The position numbers and the translations under genes were made by a program. Of a DNA stretch of 64,000 nt, positions 9,057 to 17,506 are shown one piece after another (within the stretch, counting starts at the first letter, position 1; each line of letters starts with the position of its first letter). The notes beneath the pieces are model-generated. The model had not been told where the DNA came from. It saw only the letters and a program-made list of their open reading frames with translations, and made no database searches. Origin of the DNA: SZAS-79 sp964599095 (GTDB lineage Bacteria; Pseudomonadota; Gammaproteobacteria; Burkholderiales; SG8-39); assembly GCA_964599095.1 (NCBI GenBank), contig CAZREB010000013.1, positions 62,001-126,000 of the forward strand, read 5' to 3'.

Positions 9057-9953
9057 CTACAGGCGGCGCACCACCCGCAGCGCGTTTGGCAGCACCTCGA
9101 ACGTCGCGGGGAGGTAGCCCAGCCATTCGCCGTCGGCCTCGACCGGGACCCGGTCGGCGCTGTCGGCGCGCAGAGAGCTGCAGCGCCACTGGTCGATCTG
9201 CGGGTGGTCCGCCGGGATGCCGTTCTTCAATACCGGGGCATGGCGCGCGATGTCGAATCGCGACGCATCCCGGATGTGGGCCACGTCGCACAGGCCGTCG
9301 TCCAGGACCGCGCCCGGCAGCGGGCGCATCCCGCCGCCGAAATACTGGCCGAGGCCGACGATCAGGTTGCTGCTGGTGACGCTGGCGGGCGCTCCGGTGC
9401 CGGTCGATATGGACACGCGGGCGCGGCGCAGCGTGACAAGCGCGGCGAGGATCCCGAGCTGGTAGGCGAGCCAGGGTGGCGAGAAACGCACTGTATGTCG
9501 CGCGTACCGCACGACGTTTGCGCCGAACCCGGCCTCGGCGATGTTCACGAAGATGCGCCGGACCTCGGCGCCGCCTGCCGATACGCAAGCGACCCGGCCG
9601 GCGTCGGTCGGCAGGGCCGGTGCGTGCAGCGCGAACGCGACGCTTGCCTCGATGTCCCCGGGGACGCCGAGGCTGCGGACGTAGTCGTTGCCGGAGCCGG
9701 CGGGGATGACTGCAAGCTCCGCGCCGGTGCCGACCAGCGCGTTCGCTGCTTCGTGCACGGTGCCGTCGCCGCCGGCCACGACGATACGTTGCGCGCCGCC
9801 CGCCACGGCCTTGCGCACCAGGTCGATCGCCTGGCCCGGCCCGGTGGTCCTGGCGATGCTGGAGCCGGGCGCGGCTGCCGCCAGCCTTCCCTCGATGCGC
9901 GCAGCCAGCGCACCGCGGACCTTCGCGCCATTGGAGATCAGCGCGATCCGCAT
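9057..9953 (-). CDS. Diacylglycerol/sphingosine-type lipid kinase (YegS/DagK family)
   Basis: A 298-residue protein with the lipid-kinase catalytic signature GGDGTVHEAAN at residues 61-71 and PAGSGNDYVRSLG about 20 residues later, which bind ATP and metal. The C-terminal beta-sandwich ends in a segment around EADGEWLGYLPA, also typical. Members phosphorylate diacylglycerol or related lipids using ATP; the exact lipid here is unknown. It sits between the zinc alcohol dehydrogenase and gamma-glutamyltransferase genes, all on the minus strand. Confidence 0.9.
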   Translation of the reverse strand: MRIALISNGAKVRGALAARIEGRLAAAAPGSSIARTTGPGQAIDLVRKAVAGGAQRIVVAGGDGTVHEAANALVGTGAELAVIPAGSGNDYVRSLGVPGDIEASVAFALHAPALPTDAGRVACVSAGGAEVRRIFVNIAEAGFGANVVRYARHTVRFSPPWLAYQLGILAALVTLRRARVSISTGTGAPASVTSSNLIVGLGQYFGGGMRPLPGAVLDDGLCDVAHIRDASRFDIARHAPVLKNGIPADHPQIDQWRCSSLRADSADRVPVEADGEWLGYLPATFEVLPNALRVVRRL

Positions 9954-9980
9954 TCGGCTCGCACCGACGCGGACCGGCGG

Positions 9981-11069
9981 TCAGCCGCCGGCGGTTTCGG
10001 TCTCGAAATCCAGCACCACGCGGCCGAGGACATGGCCGGCCTTGAGTTCTTCGAGCGTACGGTTGACCTCGATCGCCGGGCGCGTTTCGACCGGCATCGG
10101 CTTCAGTCTCTTCTTCTTCGCAAGCGCGACGACTGCCTTCAGTTCGGCAAGGTCGCCGACATAGGAGCCGCTCACCGAGACCGCGCGCTGTGCGATCGGC
10201 GGCATCGCCAGGGTGATTTCACCGCCGAAGAGGCCGCAGAGGATGTACTTGCCGCCCTTGCGCAGCGCCGGGTAGGCGGTCATGAAGGTGGCCGGCATGC
10301 CGACCAGGTCGATGGCGCCCACGAGGTTGGATTGCGCGAGCGCCGCGAGCTTTTGCGCGGCGTCCGGCGCGCGGGTGTCGAGCACCAACTTGGCACCGAG
10401 CTTGCGCGCGGCCGCGAGCTTGCCTTCATCGACGTCGCACGCGATCACGTTCTTGATGCCCATCGCCTTCATGATCGAGAGCGCCACCAGCCCGAGCCCG
10501 CCGCAGCCGATCACCGCGACCCAGTCCCTGGGCCCGAGCGCGGGCAGCTTGTTGATCGCGCTGTAGGTGGTCAGGCCGGAGCAGGCGAGCGTGGCCGCAA
10601 ACGCGTCGTCCACGCCGGCGGTGTCGACGAGGTAGCGCGGGTGCGGGATCAGCACGTGCGTCGAGTAGGCGCCGGGGCGGTTCACGCCGAGGAACTGCGA
10701 GCCCGACACGCAGTAGTTGTCCTTGCCCGACTTGCACACCGCGCACTTGCCGCAGCCGATCCACGGGTAGACAAGGCGGCGCTGGCCCACTTTGAGACCG
10801 CGCACCGCCCTGGCCGCGCCGGGACCGAACGCCTCGACCACGCCATAGGGCTCGTGGCCGAGCGTGAACGGCGGGATGCAGCCGCGGTCCTTCACGTAAA
10901 AGCGCTTGCCCCCGCCGAGGTCGAAGTAGCCGTCCCAGATGTGCAGGTCGCTGTGGCAGACGCCCGAGCGCGTGATGCGCACCAGCACTTCGGTGCCCTT
11001 GGGCCTGGGCGCGGCGGTGAAGACCCGCTGCAACGGCTTGCCGTGTTCGATGACCTGGTAGCTCAGCAT
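9981..11069 (-). CDS. Zinc-dependent alcohol dehydrogenase (MDR family)
   Basis: A 362-residue medium-chain dehydrogenase/reductase. Catalytic zinc ligands are C38 with H39 in GVCHSDLH and GHE at 71-73; the structural zinc site is complete with C106, C109, C112 and C120. The Rossmann fingerprint GCGGLGLVAL follows. It oxidises or reduces an alcohol/aldehyde with NAD(P); the substrate is not evident. It starts 15 nt after the AAA ATPase gene ends, so metY, the AAA gene and this gene probably share a transcript. Confidence 0.9.
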   Translation of the reverse strand: MLSYQVIEHGKPLQRVFTAAPRPKGTEVLVRITRSGVCHSDLHIWDGYFDLGGGKRFYVKDRGCIPPFTLGHEPYGVVEAFGPGAARAVRGLKVGQRRLVYPWIGCGKCAVCKSGKDNYCVSGSQFLGVNRPGAYSTHVLIPHPRYLVDTAGVDDAFAATLACSGLTTYSAINKLPALGPRDWVAVIGCGGLGLVALSIMKAMGIKNVIACDVDEGKLAAARKLGAKLVLDTRAPDAAQKLAALAQSNLVGAIDLVGMPATFMTAYPALRKGGKYILCGLFGGEITLAMPPIAQRAVSVSGSYVGDLAELKAVVALAKKKRLKPMPVETRPAIEVNRTLEELKAGHVLGRVVLDFETETAGG

Positions 11070-11084
11070 GTGTTCCCCTTGTTG

Positions 11085-12566
11085 TCAGTCGGCCGGGACG
11101 GCCCGGTCTTTGGCCCACGCGCGCAGCGCCGCGACCTTTTCGGCCATGACGACCGACAGCGGCCGGGTGCGCCCGAACTCGCCGAGCAGGTGCTCGGTGG
11201 CGAGAAGCTTCTTGTCGGCCATGGCTTCGTACAGCGACGACACCACGGCCTGCTCGATCTCGGCGCCCGAAAAGCCTTCGCTCGCCGCCGCGAGTGCGGC
11301 GAGGTCGAACCTGGCCGGGTCGCTCTTCTTCTTGGCGAGATGGATCTTCAGGATCTGGGCGCGCGCCTCCTCACCCGGCAGGTCGACGAAGAAGATCTCG
11401 TCGAAGCGGCCCTTGCGCAGGAGTTCCGGGGGCAGCGCGGCGATGTCGTTCGCGGTGGCGACCATGAACACCCGGCTGGTACGCTCGGCCATCCACGTAA
11501 GCAGAGTGCCGAGCACGCGGCGCGACACCCCGCCGTCGGAATCCCCGCCCGAATCGCCGGCAATGCCCTTCTCGATCTCGTCCATCCACAGTACGCAGGG
11601 CGACATCGCGCCCGCGATCGACAGGGCCTCGCGCATGTTGCGTTCCGTTTCGCCGTGGTACTTCTGGTAGAGCGTGCCGAAGTCGAGGCGGAACAGCGGC
11701 AGGTGCCAGCTGCCGGCGACGCACTTGGCAGCGAGGCTCTTGCCGGCGCCCTGCACGCCGAGCAGCAGCATGCCCTTGGGCGGCGGCAGCGGGCTGTCGG
11801 GCACCGGGTTCAGGAACACTTCGCGCCGCACCTTGAGCCAGCGCTTGAGGTTGGCCAGGCCGCCCAGTTCCTCGACGTTGGGGATGCCGGGTTCCAGCGT
11901 CAGGATTTCGCTTGCCTGCAGGTACTCGTGCTTGGCCTTGAGCACCTTGCCGATGTCCGACAGCGTGATCGCGCCGTCGTCGCGTATCACCATGCGGGCG
12001 AGGCGCCGGGCGTCTTCCTCGGTGAGGCCGCCGAGGTGCTGGACCAGCATGTTCAGCGCCTCGCGGCTGCCGGTGACCCTCTCGCCCGTGGCTTCGCGGT
12101 AGCGCGCGGCTTCCTCGTTCAGGATCTCCTGGATGCGCCTGGCGTCCGGGAGCGCCGGCTTGAAGCGCGCCGTGATCCGGGTGATGTCCTCGGGCACCTC
12201 GAGCTTGGCCGACAGGAAGACCAGCATGCGGTGGGAGTATTCGGTCTTCTGCGCGATGTCCTTGATGGTGCGGATGACGACCGGCTCGCCGAAGAAGGCG
12301 TGCGCGTCGAGGAACAGGTAGATCGCGTTCTGCGGCGAGCCTTCCACGTGGCGCAGCGCTTCGCTGATGTTCTGCGTGTTGTAGACCGACTCGCCGGTGG
12401 GCTGGCGGCGCAGGCCGCGGGTGATGCTCCAGACGAACAGGGTGCGCTCGTTCAGCGTCGAAAAGCGCTCGAGCATGACGAGCACCTTCTGCTCCTCGTG
12501 GGACTCGACCGCCACGATCGGCATCTTGGCCTGCAGCAGCGACTCGAGTTCGGCGATGTCGGTCAT
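11085..12566 (-). CDS. AAA+ ATPase, Ycf46-like
   Basis: A 493-residue protein. The N-terminal 230 residues are a degenerate NTPase-like region (YLFLDAHAFF, HRMLVFLSAKLEVP). The C-terminal AAA+ module has Walker A GVQGAGKS at 270-277, Walker B CVLWMDEIEKG with D329 and E330, sensor-1 VATAND and a second-region-of-homology arginine in RKGRFDEIF. The two-part layout and GVQGAGKSLAAK resemble the Ycf46 family known from cyanobacteria and plastids, whose role is poorly defined. The start codon overlaps the stop of the methionine/cysteine gene metY (ATGA), so they are translationally coupled. Confidence 0.85.
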   Translation of the reverse strand: MTDIAELESLLQAKMPIVAVESHEEQKVLVMLERFSTLNERTLFVWSITRGLRRQPTGESVYNTQNISEALRHVEGSPQNAIYLFLDAHAFFGEPVVIRTIKDIAQKTEYSHRMLVFLSAKLEVPEDITRITARFKPALPDARRIQEILNEEAARYREATGERVTGSREALNMLVQHLGGLTEEDARRLARMVIRDDGAITLSDIGKVLKAKHEYLQASEILTLEPGIPNVEELGGLANLKRWLKVRREVFLNPVPDSPLPPPKGMLLLGVQGAGKSLAAKCVAGSWHLPLFRLDFGTLYQKYHGETERNMREALSIAGAMSPCVLWMDEIEKGIAGDSGGDSDGGVSRRVLGTLLTWMAERTSRVFMVATANDIAALPPELLRKGRFDEIFFVDLPGEEARAQILKIHLAKKKSDPARFDLAALAAASEGFSGAEIEQAVVSSLYEAMADKKLLATEHLLGEFGRTRPLSVVMAEKVAALRAWAKDRAVPAD

Positions 12567-13852
12567 GCCCGGCTCGCGGCCGACAATGCCTGATCGATGT
12601 CCCAGAGGATGTCGTCGAGCGTCTCGAGGCCGACGGACATGCGCACCATGTCGGGCAGCACGCCTGCCTTCTTCTGCTCTTCCTCGGACATCTGCCTGTG
12701 CGTGGTCGATGCAGGGTGGATGATCAGCGTCTTGGCGTCTCCGATGTTGGCCAGGTGGCTCATGAAGGTGGCGGCCTCGATGAACTTCTCGCCGGCCTTC
12801 GCGCCGCCCTTGACGCCGAAGTTCAGCAGGCCGGAGGCGCCCCCGGGCAGGTATTTCCGCGCCAGCGCGTAGTACTTGTTGTCCGGCAGGCCGGGGTAGT
12901 TTACCCATGCAACCTGCGGATGCGACTGCAGGAACTTCGCCACCGCCATCGCGTTTGCGCAGTGGCGCTCCATGCGCACGTGCAACGTCTCGAGGCCCTG
13001 CAGGAGTTGCCAGGCGGCCATCGGCGAGAGCGTCGGGCCGAAGGTGCGCATGATCTCCATGCGTGCGCGCATCGTGTAGCCGAAGTCGCCGAACGTCTCG
13101 TAGAACCGCACGCCGTGATAGCCCGGCGAAGGGTCCGTCATGCCGGGGAACTTGCCGTTGTCCCAGCGGAACCTGCCCGACTCGACGATCACGCCGCCCA
13201 TGGTCGTGCCGTGGCCGCCGATGTACTTGGTGGCCGAGTGCACCACGATGTCGGCGCCCCAGTCGCAGGGCCGGCACAGGTAGGGCGAGGGCACGGTGTT
13301 GTCGATCATCAGGGGCACGCCGGCCTCGTGCGCGATCTTCGCCACCGCTTCGATGTCGACCATGTTGAGCAGCGGGTTGCCGAGCGTCTCGGCGTAGAAG
13401 AGCCGCGTGTTCGGGCGGACCGCACGGCGGAAATTCTCCGGGTCGTCCGAGTCGACGAAGGTGGTCTGGATCCCGAGCTTGGCGAGGTTGACGCCCAGCA
13501 GCGTATAGGAGCCGCCGTAAAGGGTGGAGGCCGAGACGATATGGTCGCCGGCCTGGCAGATCGTCAGGATCGCGGTGGCCTCGGCCGCCTGGCCGGTGGC
13601 GGCTGCAAGGCCGGCGCGCCCGTTCTCGATCGCGGCGACCCTCTCCTCGAGCGCCGCGACGGTCGGGTTGGAGATGCGCGAGTAGACGTTGCCGAACGTC
13701 TGCAGGTTGAACAGGCTCGCCGCATGCTCGGCCGAGTCGAAGACGAACGACGTCGTCTGGTAGATCGGCAGCGCGCGCGCGCCTGTGACCGGGTCGGGGA
13801 TCTGGCCAGCATGCAGGCACAGGGTTTCGATACCGAAACGGCGATCCGCCAT
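12563..13852 (-). CDS. metY: O-acetylhomoserine (thiol)-lyase / sulfhydrylase
   Basis: A 429-residue PLP enzyme of the Cys/Met metabolism family. The PLP lysine is K209 in VHSATKYIGGHG, with the phosphate-binding AAATGQAAEAT near 83-93 and the ring-contact aspartate in MIDNTVPSPY. Length and the opening ETLCLHAG match O-acetylhomoserine sulfhydrylases, which form homocysteine from O-acetylhomoserine and sulfide; related gamma-synthases are usually shorter by some 30-40 residues. It is the first gene of a likely metY / AAA ATPase / alcohol dehydrogenase operon, preceded by a 140-nt intergenic region with a promoter-like element. Confidence 0.9.
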   Translation of the reverse strand: MADRRFGIETLCLHAGQIPDPVTGARALPIYQTTSFVFDSAEHAASLFNLQTFGNVYSRISNPTVAALEERVAAIENGRAGLAAATGQAAEATAILTICQAGDHIVSASTLYGGSYTLLGVNLAKLGIQTTFVDSDDPENFRRAVRPNTRLFYAETLGNPLLNMVDIEAVAKIAHEAGVPLMIDNTVPSPYLCRPCDWGADIVVHSATKYIGGHGTTMGGVIVESGRFRWDNGKFPGMTDPSPGYHGVRFYETFGDFGYTMRARMEIMRTFGPTLSPMAAWQLLQGLETLHVRMERHCANAMAVAKFLQSHPQVAWVNYPGLPDNKYYALARKYLPGGASGLLNFGVKGGAKAGEKFIEAATFMSHLANIGDAKTLIIHPASTTHRQMSEEEQKKAGVLPDMVRMSVGLETLDDILWDIDQALSAASRA

Positions 13853-13916
13853 GGCTTGATTCTCGAACTTTAAGTTTTGGAGAATGGCTAAATCAGTGGA
13901 TCTCGGGGTAGTTTAA

Positions 13917-13933
13917 ATACCGTTTTTAGTATA
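13917..13933 (-). promoter_or_regulatory. Possible metY promoter -10 and short inverted repeat
   Basis: On the minus strand TATACT (13928-13933) is a good -10 element about 75 nt before the metY start, but no convincing -35 is seen. It overlaps a small ATAC-N8-GTAT inverted repeat (13917-13932) in an AT-rich patch that stands out in this GC-rich region; this could be an operator. I saw no SAM-binding riboswitch signature in the leader. Confidence 0.35.
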
Positions 13934-13992
13934 TCCCGGGAATCCCGCCCGAGCCGCATGCACCCGGCATGAAAACTATAGCACGCGTCCCG

Positions 13993-14817
13993 CTATGGCT
14001 TCGCGGCGCCGCGGACATAGATCACCCAGTAGACCAGCGCCACCAGCACGCTGCCCCCGGCGATGTTGCCGGCGACCACCGCGCCGAGGTTGGCGAACAT
14101 CGCGCCGGCGTCGATCGCGTCGGCGCCGGCCGGCAATGGCGCGCCGCCGGCCTTTAGCAGCATCGCCAGCGGGAAGTAGTACATGTTGGCGATCGAGTGC
14201 TCGAACCCGGCGGCGACGAAGGCCGAGATCGGGAAGACGATGGCCACGGCCTTGTCGACGACGCTGCGCCCGGCCATCGCCATCCACACCGCCATGCAGA
14301 CGAGGATGTTGCACAGGACCCCGCGGAAGAAGGCGGCCCACGCCGGCAGCGCGGACTTGGCGGCTGCGATCTTCAAGTAGGCCTGCGCGACCGCGCCGCC
14401 GTTCATGTCGGCGTGCCCCGAGAGGTACACCAGCACGGCCATGCCTGCGGCGCCGGCGAAATTGGCAACGCAGACGATCGCCCAGTTGCGCAGCAGCTCC
14501 GGCGTGCTGATCCGGCCTTCGGCCCACGCCATCGCGAGCAGGTTGTTGCCGGTGAACAGTTCGGCGCCGGCGACGACCACCAGCAGCAGGCCCAGCGAGA
14601 AGCACACGCCGCCGAGCACGCGCGTCGTTGCGAAACCGAGGGTCGCATCGCTCGCGACCAGCGTGAAATAGAGCGCGCCCAGGCTGATGAACGCGCCGGC
14701 GAGCATCCCGAGCAGGGCGGTCTGCAGCAGCGGCAGGCGCGCCTTGGCGACACCCACGGCCTCCACGCGTTCGGCAATCTGCCGGGGCGTGTAGGCGTCG
14801 AAATCGTAACCTTCCAT
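13993..14817 (-). CDS. Formate/nitrite channel family protein (FNT)
   Basis: A 274-residue six-helix membrane protein of the FocA/NirC family. Family marks are LGGVCFSLGLLLVVVAGAELFTGNN near residues 68-92 (the omega-loop and lower-gate region) and AFVAAGFEHSIANMYYFP near 200, which carries the pore histidine. These channels move formate, nitrite, hydrosulfide or short carboxylates; the ligand here is not determinable. GGAGGG lies 8 nt upstream of the ATG. It is divergent from prfC and on the same strand as metY, 140 nt apart. Confidence 0.9.
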   Translation of the reverse strand: MEGYDFDAYTPRQIAERVEAVGVAKARLPLLQTALLGMLAGAFISLGALYFTLVASDATLGFATTRVLGGVCFSLGLLLVVVAGAELFTGNNLLAMAWAEGRISTPELLRNWAIVCVANFAGAAGMAVLVYLSGHADMNGGAVAQAYLKIAAAKSALPAWAAFFRGVLCNILVCMAVWMAMAGRSVVDKAVAIVFPISAFVAAGFEHSIANMYYFPLAMLLKAGGAPLPAGADAIDAGAMFANLGAVVAGNIAGGSVLVALVYWVIYVRGAAKP

Positions 14818-14862
14818 CGAAAAGACCCTCCGTGAGGTCAGGTTATCACGCGGTCGCGGGGC

Positions 14863-14868
14863 TATAAT
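14863..14868 (+). promoter_or_regulatory. -10 element of the prfC promoter
   Basis: TATAAT is a perfect sigma-70 -10 hexamer; the -35 region is not clear. Initiation would fall near 14875, giving a leader of about 38 nt to the ATG at 14913. A GTG at 14880 would be nearly leaderless, which supports the ATG as the prfC start. Confidence 0.6.
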
Positions 14869-14912
14869 CCGCGCCCTTCGTGTCTGTGCCTGCCAGCCCC
14901 GCCCGGTTTCCG

Positions 14913-16535
14913 ATGAACAGCCCTGCCTATCCTGCCGACCTCGTGCGCGAGGTCGCCCGCCGGCGCACTTTTGCGATCGTCTCGCACCCGGACGCCGGCA
15001 AGACCACGCTGACCGAGAAATTGCTGCTCTTCGGCGGCGCGATCCAGATGGCCGGCACCGTCAAGGCCCGCAAGAGCTCGCGCCACGCGACTTCCGACTG
15101 GATGGAGATCGAGAAGCAGCGCGGCATCTCGGTGACCAGCTCGGTGATGCAGTTCGAGTACGCCGGCCACACGATCAACCTGCTCGACACGCCGGGCCAC
15201 GAGGACTTCTCCGAGGACACCTATCGCGTGCTGACCGCGGTGGACGCGGCGGTCATGGTGATCGACGCGGCCAAGGGCGTCGAGGCGCAGACCATCAAGC
15301 TGCTCGAGGTGTGCCGCCTCAGGAACACGCCGATCATCACTTTCGTCAACAAGATGGACCGCGAGGTCAGGGAGCCCTTCGAGTTGCTGGAGGAGATCGA
15401 ATCGGTGCTGAAGATCGACTGCGCGCCGATCACCTGGCCGCTTGGCATGGGCAAGATCTTCCGCGGGGTCTTTCACTTGCTGCAGGACCGGTTGCTGCGT
15501 TTCACGCCCGGCGAGGAAAAGCGTGGCGGCGAGACCGAGACGATCGAAGGCATCGCAAACCCGCGGCTCGACGAACTTTTCCCCGGCGAGGTCGGGCAGC
15601 TGCGCCACGACGTCGACCTGTTGCAGGGCGCGAGCGTCCCGTTCGACCTGCAGCGGTTCCTCGCCGGCACGCAGACGCCGGTGTTCTTCGGCTCGGGTAT
15701 CAACAACTTCGGCGTGCAGGAGATCCTGCAGGCGCTGGTCGACTGGGCGCCGCCGCCGCAGCCGCGCGACGCAGGCGTGCGGATGGTGCACCCGGCGGAG
15801 CCTTCGTTCAGCGGCTTCGTGTTCAAGATCCAGGCCAACATGGACCCGAGGCACCGCGACCGGATCGCGTTCTTCCGCGTGTGCTCGGGGCGCTACAAGC
15901 CTGGCATCAAGGTGCAGCATCCGCGCGCCGGTCGGGACATGAAAATCTCGAACGCGCTCACCTTCATGGCCAACGAGCGCGTCGCGAGCGAGGATGCGGT
16001 CGCCGGCGACATCATCGGCATCCACAACCACGGCCAGCTGCAGATCGGCGACACGCTGACCGAATCCACGACCGAGAAGCTCGGCTTCAAGGGCATCCCT
16101 TACTTCGCGCCGGAACTGTTCCGCTACGCGCGGCCGCGCGACCCGTTCAAGGCCAAGCCGCTGGCCAAGGGATTGCAGGAGCTCGGCGAGGAGGGCGCGA
16201 TCCAGGTGCTGGAGACCGCCACCGGCAACACGCTATTGGGTGCGGTCGGCCCGCTGCAGTTCGAAGTCGTCGCCGCGCGGCTTGCGAGCGAATACAAGGT
16301 CGACGCGGTCTACGATGCGGCCGACATCCATACCGCGTTGTGGCTGACTTTCCCCGACGAAACGATGCGCAAGAATTTCGAGCGGGACCAGGCGGTGAGG
16401 CTTGCCAAGGATGTCGACGGCAACCCGGTGTTTCTCGCGCCGAACCGCCCGGTGCTGCAAGTTACGCAGGAGCGCTGGCCGAAGGTGGGCTTCCATGCGG
16501 TGCGCGAGCACGGCGAGCAGATGGCGCAGGGCTGA
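14913..16535 (+). CDS. prfC: Peptide chain release factor 3
   Basis: RF3 is a translational GTPase that recycles RF1/RF2 from the ribosome. The 540-residue protein has the P-loop SHPDAGKTTLTEK at about 24-36, the switch region with RGISVTSSVMQFEY, DTPGHEDFSEDTYR, and NKMDRE for guanine recognition. The ATG at 14913 is chosen because the protein then begins a few residues before the conserved REVARRRTFAIVSHP; a GTG at 14880 is in frame but would add 11 unconserved residues. No strong Shine-Dalgarno is seen. The gene stands alone, with its own TATAAT box. Confidence 0.96.
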   Translation: MNSPAYPADLVREVARRRTFAIVSHPDAGKTTLTEKLLLFGGAIQMAGTVKARKSSRHATSDWMEIEKQRGISVTSSVMQFEYAGHTINLLDTPGHEDFSEDTYRVLTAVDAAVMVIDAAKGVEAQTIKLLEVCRLRNTPIITFVNKMDREVREPFELLEEIESVLKIDCAPITWPLGMGKIFRGVFHLLQDRLLRFTPGEEKRGGETETIEGIANPRLDELFPGEVGQLRHDVDLLQGASVPFDLQRFLAGTQTPVFFGSGINNFGVQEILQALVDWAPPPQPRDAGVRMVHPAEPSFSGFVFKIQANMDPRHRDRIAFFRVCSGRYKPGIKVQHPRAGRDMKISNALTFMANERVASEDAVAGDIIGIHNHGQLQIGDTLTESTTEKLGFKGIPYFAPELFRYARPRDPFKAKPLAKGLQELGEEGAIQVLETATGNTLLGAVGPLQFEVVAARLASEYKVDAVYDAADIHTALWLTFPDETMRKNFERDQAVRLAKDVDGNPVFLAPNRPVLQVTQERWPKVGFHAVREHGEQMAQG

Positions 16536-16564
16536 GGGTTCGAAGCGGGCTCGTGCGACGGCCT

Positions 16565-16629
16565 GAAATACTGCCATGTTCGAGGCAAGGACCGCGCCAG
16601 CATTGAATCTCCGGTCGAAATACTGCCAT
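16565..16629. repeat. Pair of 13-bp direct repeats in the prfC / formyltransferase gap
   Basis: The 13-mer GAAATACTGCCAT occurs at 16565-16577 and again at 16617-16629, 52 bp apart start to start, between two convergent genes. Nothing else in the 114-nt gap explains it. It could be a protein site, a remnant of a small duplication, or chance. Confidence 0.5.
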
Positions 16630-16649
16630 TCCCTTGGTTGCGACGGTTT

Positions 16650-17465
16650 TCACTGCGTTGCCGCGCCGAAGCCTCCCAGCAATTCGTCCAGGTCGCTGCG
16701 GTCGAACAGCCGCCAACCCGCCGCAGTAAAACGGACGAGATCGTCGTCGGATGGAAACGAGTAGTACGCCCCTTCGCCCGCGCGTTGCGGGAGGACAGGA
16801 AGCGTCGCGCCCGCTTCGATCTGCCCGATTGCGCGAAGGATCATTTCGGCGCCGATCGGGTACAGCGAAAGGATGTGCCAGAAGAGCGAACGTGCCGGGT
16901 TCACCGGGGTCCGTCCGATCTCCACGATCGGGCCGGTGTCGATCGTCGGGCTGTCGATCCGGTGCAGCGTGCAGCCGATCTCCGGGTCGCCGTTCATCAG
17001 CGCGCGAAAGGTCGCAAGCACGCCCCGGTAGTCCGGCAGGATCCCAGAGTGCAGGTTGAGGACGCCGAGGCGCGGGAGCGCGATCGCTTCGGCGCCGAGG
17101 ATCCTGCCGAAACGAACTGACACGAACAGGTCCGCACCCGGCGCCGCAAGCGCTTCGAGCGCATCGGGTGTACGCGCGCTCGCAAGCGGCTGAACGGAAA
17201 TGCCGGTGCGGCGCTCGAGGGCTTCGAGCGAGTACCAGCGCGCAGGTGCCGGGCTTCTCTCCAGCGAAGGGAAGACGATGCGGTTCCACAGGTCCTGCTC
17301 GACGAATCCAAGCTGCCCGAGCATCGCGGCAGGCGGGGCTTTGGCCGAACTGCCGACCTTGTCCGAGACGAACACCGAAAGCCGGTGCCGGGCGAGGCCG
17401 GGCAGCAGCAGGTTCAGCGTGTAGACGCTTTCGATGTCGCGATTGACGAGGAATGCGATCCGCAT
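16650..17465 (-). CDS. Formyltransferase-fold protein (methionyl-tRNA formyltransferase-like)
   Basis: A 271-residue protein with the formyltransferase active site intact: N137 and H139 in VLNLHSGILPDYRG and D176 in SPTIDTGPIVEIG, corresponding to the Asn-His-Asp triad that transfers formyl from 10-formyltetrahydrofolate. It is shorter than and diverged from true Fmt, and lacks a recognisable tRNA-binding C-terminal domain, so it probably formylates a sugar nucleotide or another amine. It starts 41 nt after the Anbu peptidase gene on the same strand and may be the last gene of that operon. The acceptor is unknown. Confidence 0.8.
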   Translation of the reverse strand: MRIAFLVNRDIESVYTLNLLLPGLARHRLSVFVSDKVGSSAKAPPAAMLGQLGFVEQDLWNRIVFPSLERSPAPARWYSLEALERRTGISVQPLASARTPDALEALAAPGADLFVSVRFGRILGAEAIALPRLGVLNLHSGILPDYRGVLATFRALMNGDPEIGCTLHRIDSPTIDTGPIVEIGRTPVNPARSLFWHILSLYPIGAEMILRAIGQIEAGATLPVLPQRAGEGAYYSFPSDDDLVRFTAAGWRLFDRSDLDELLGGFGAATQ

Positions 17466-17506
17466 CGGCGGGATTCCCGGGCCTGCTTATGAAACCCGGC
17501 GCACCG

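Noticed and set aside
8994..12593. Very long plus-strand open frame (about 1200 codons)
   Set aside because: It runs opposite the lipid kinase, alcohol dehydrogenase and AAA genes, which carry intact motifs; low-complexity composition marks it as a GC-driven shadow.
13853..13992. SAM or SAH riboswitch upstream of metY
   Set aside because: No conserved core or pseudoknot stem of the SAM-II/SAH classes is visible in the 140-nt leader; only a -10 and a short inverted repeat.
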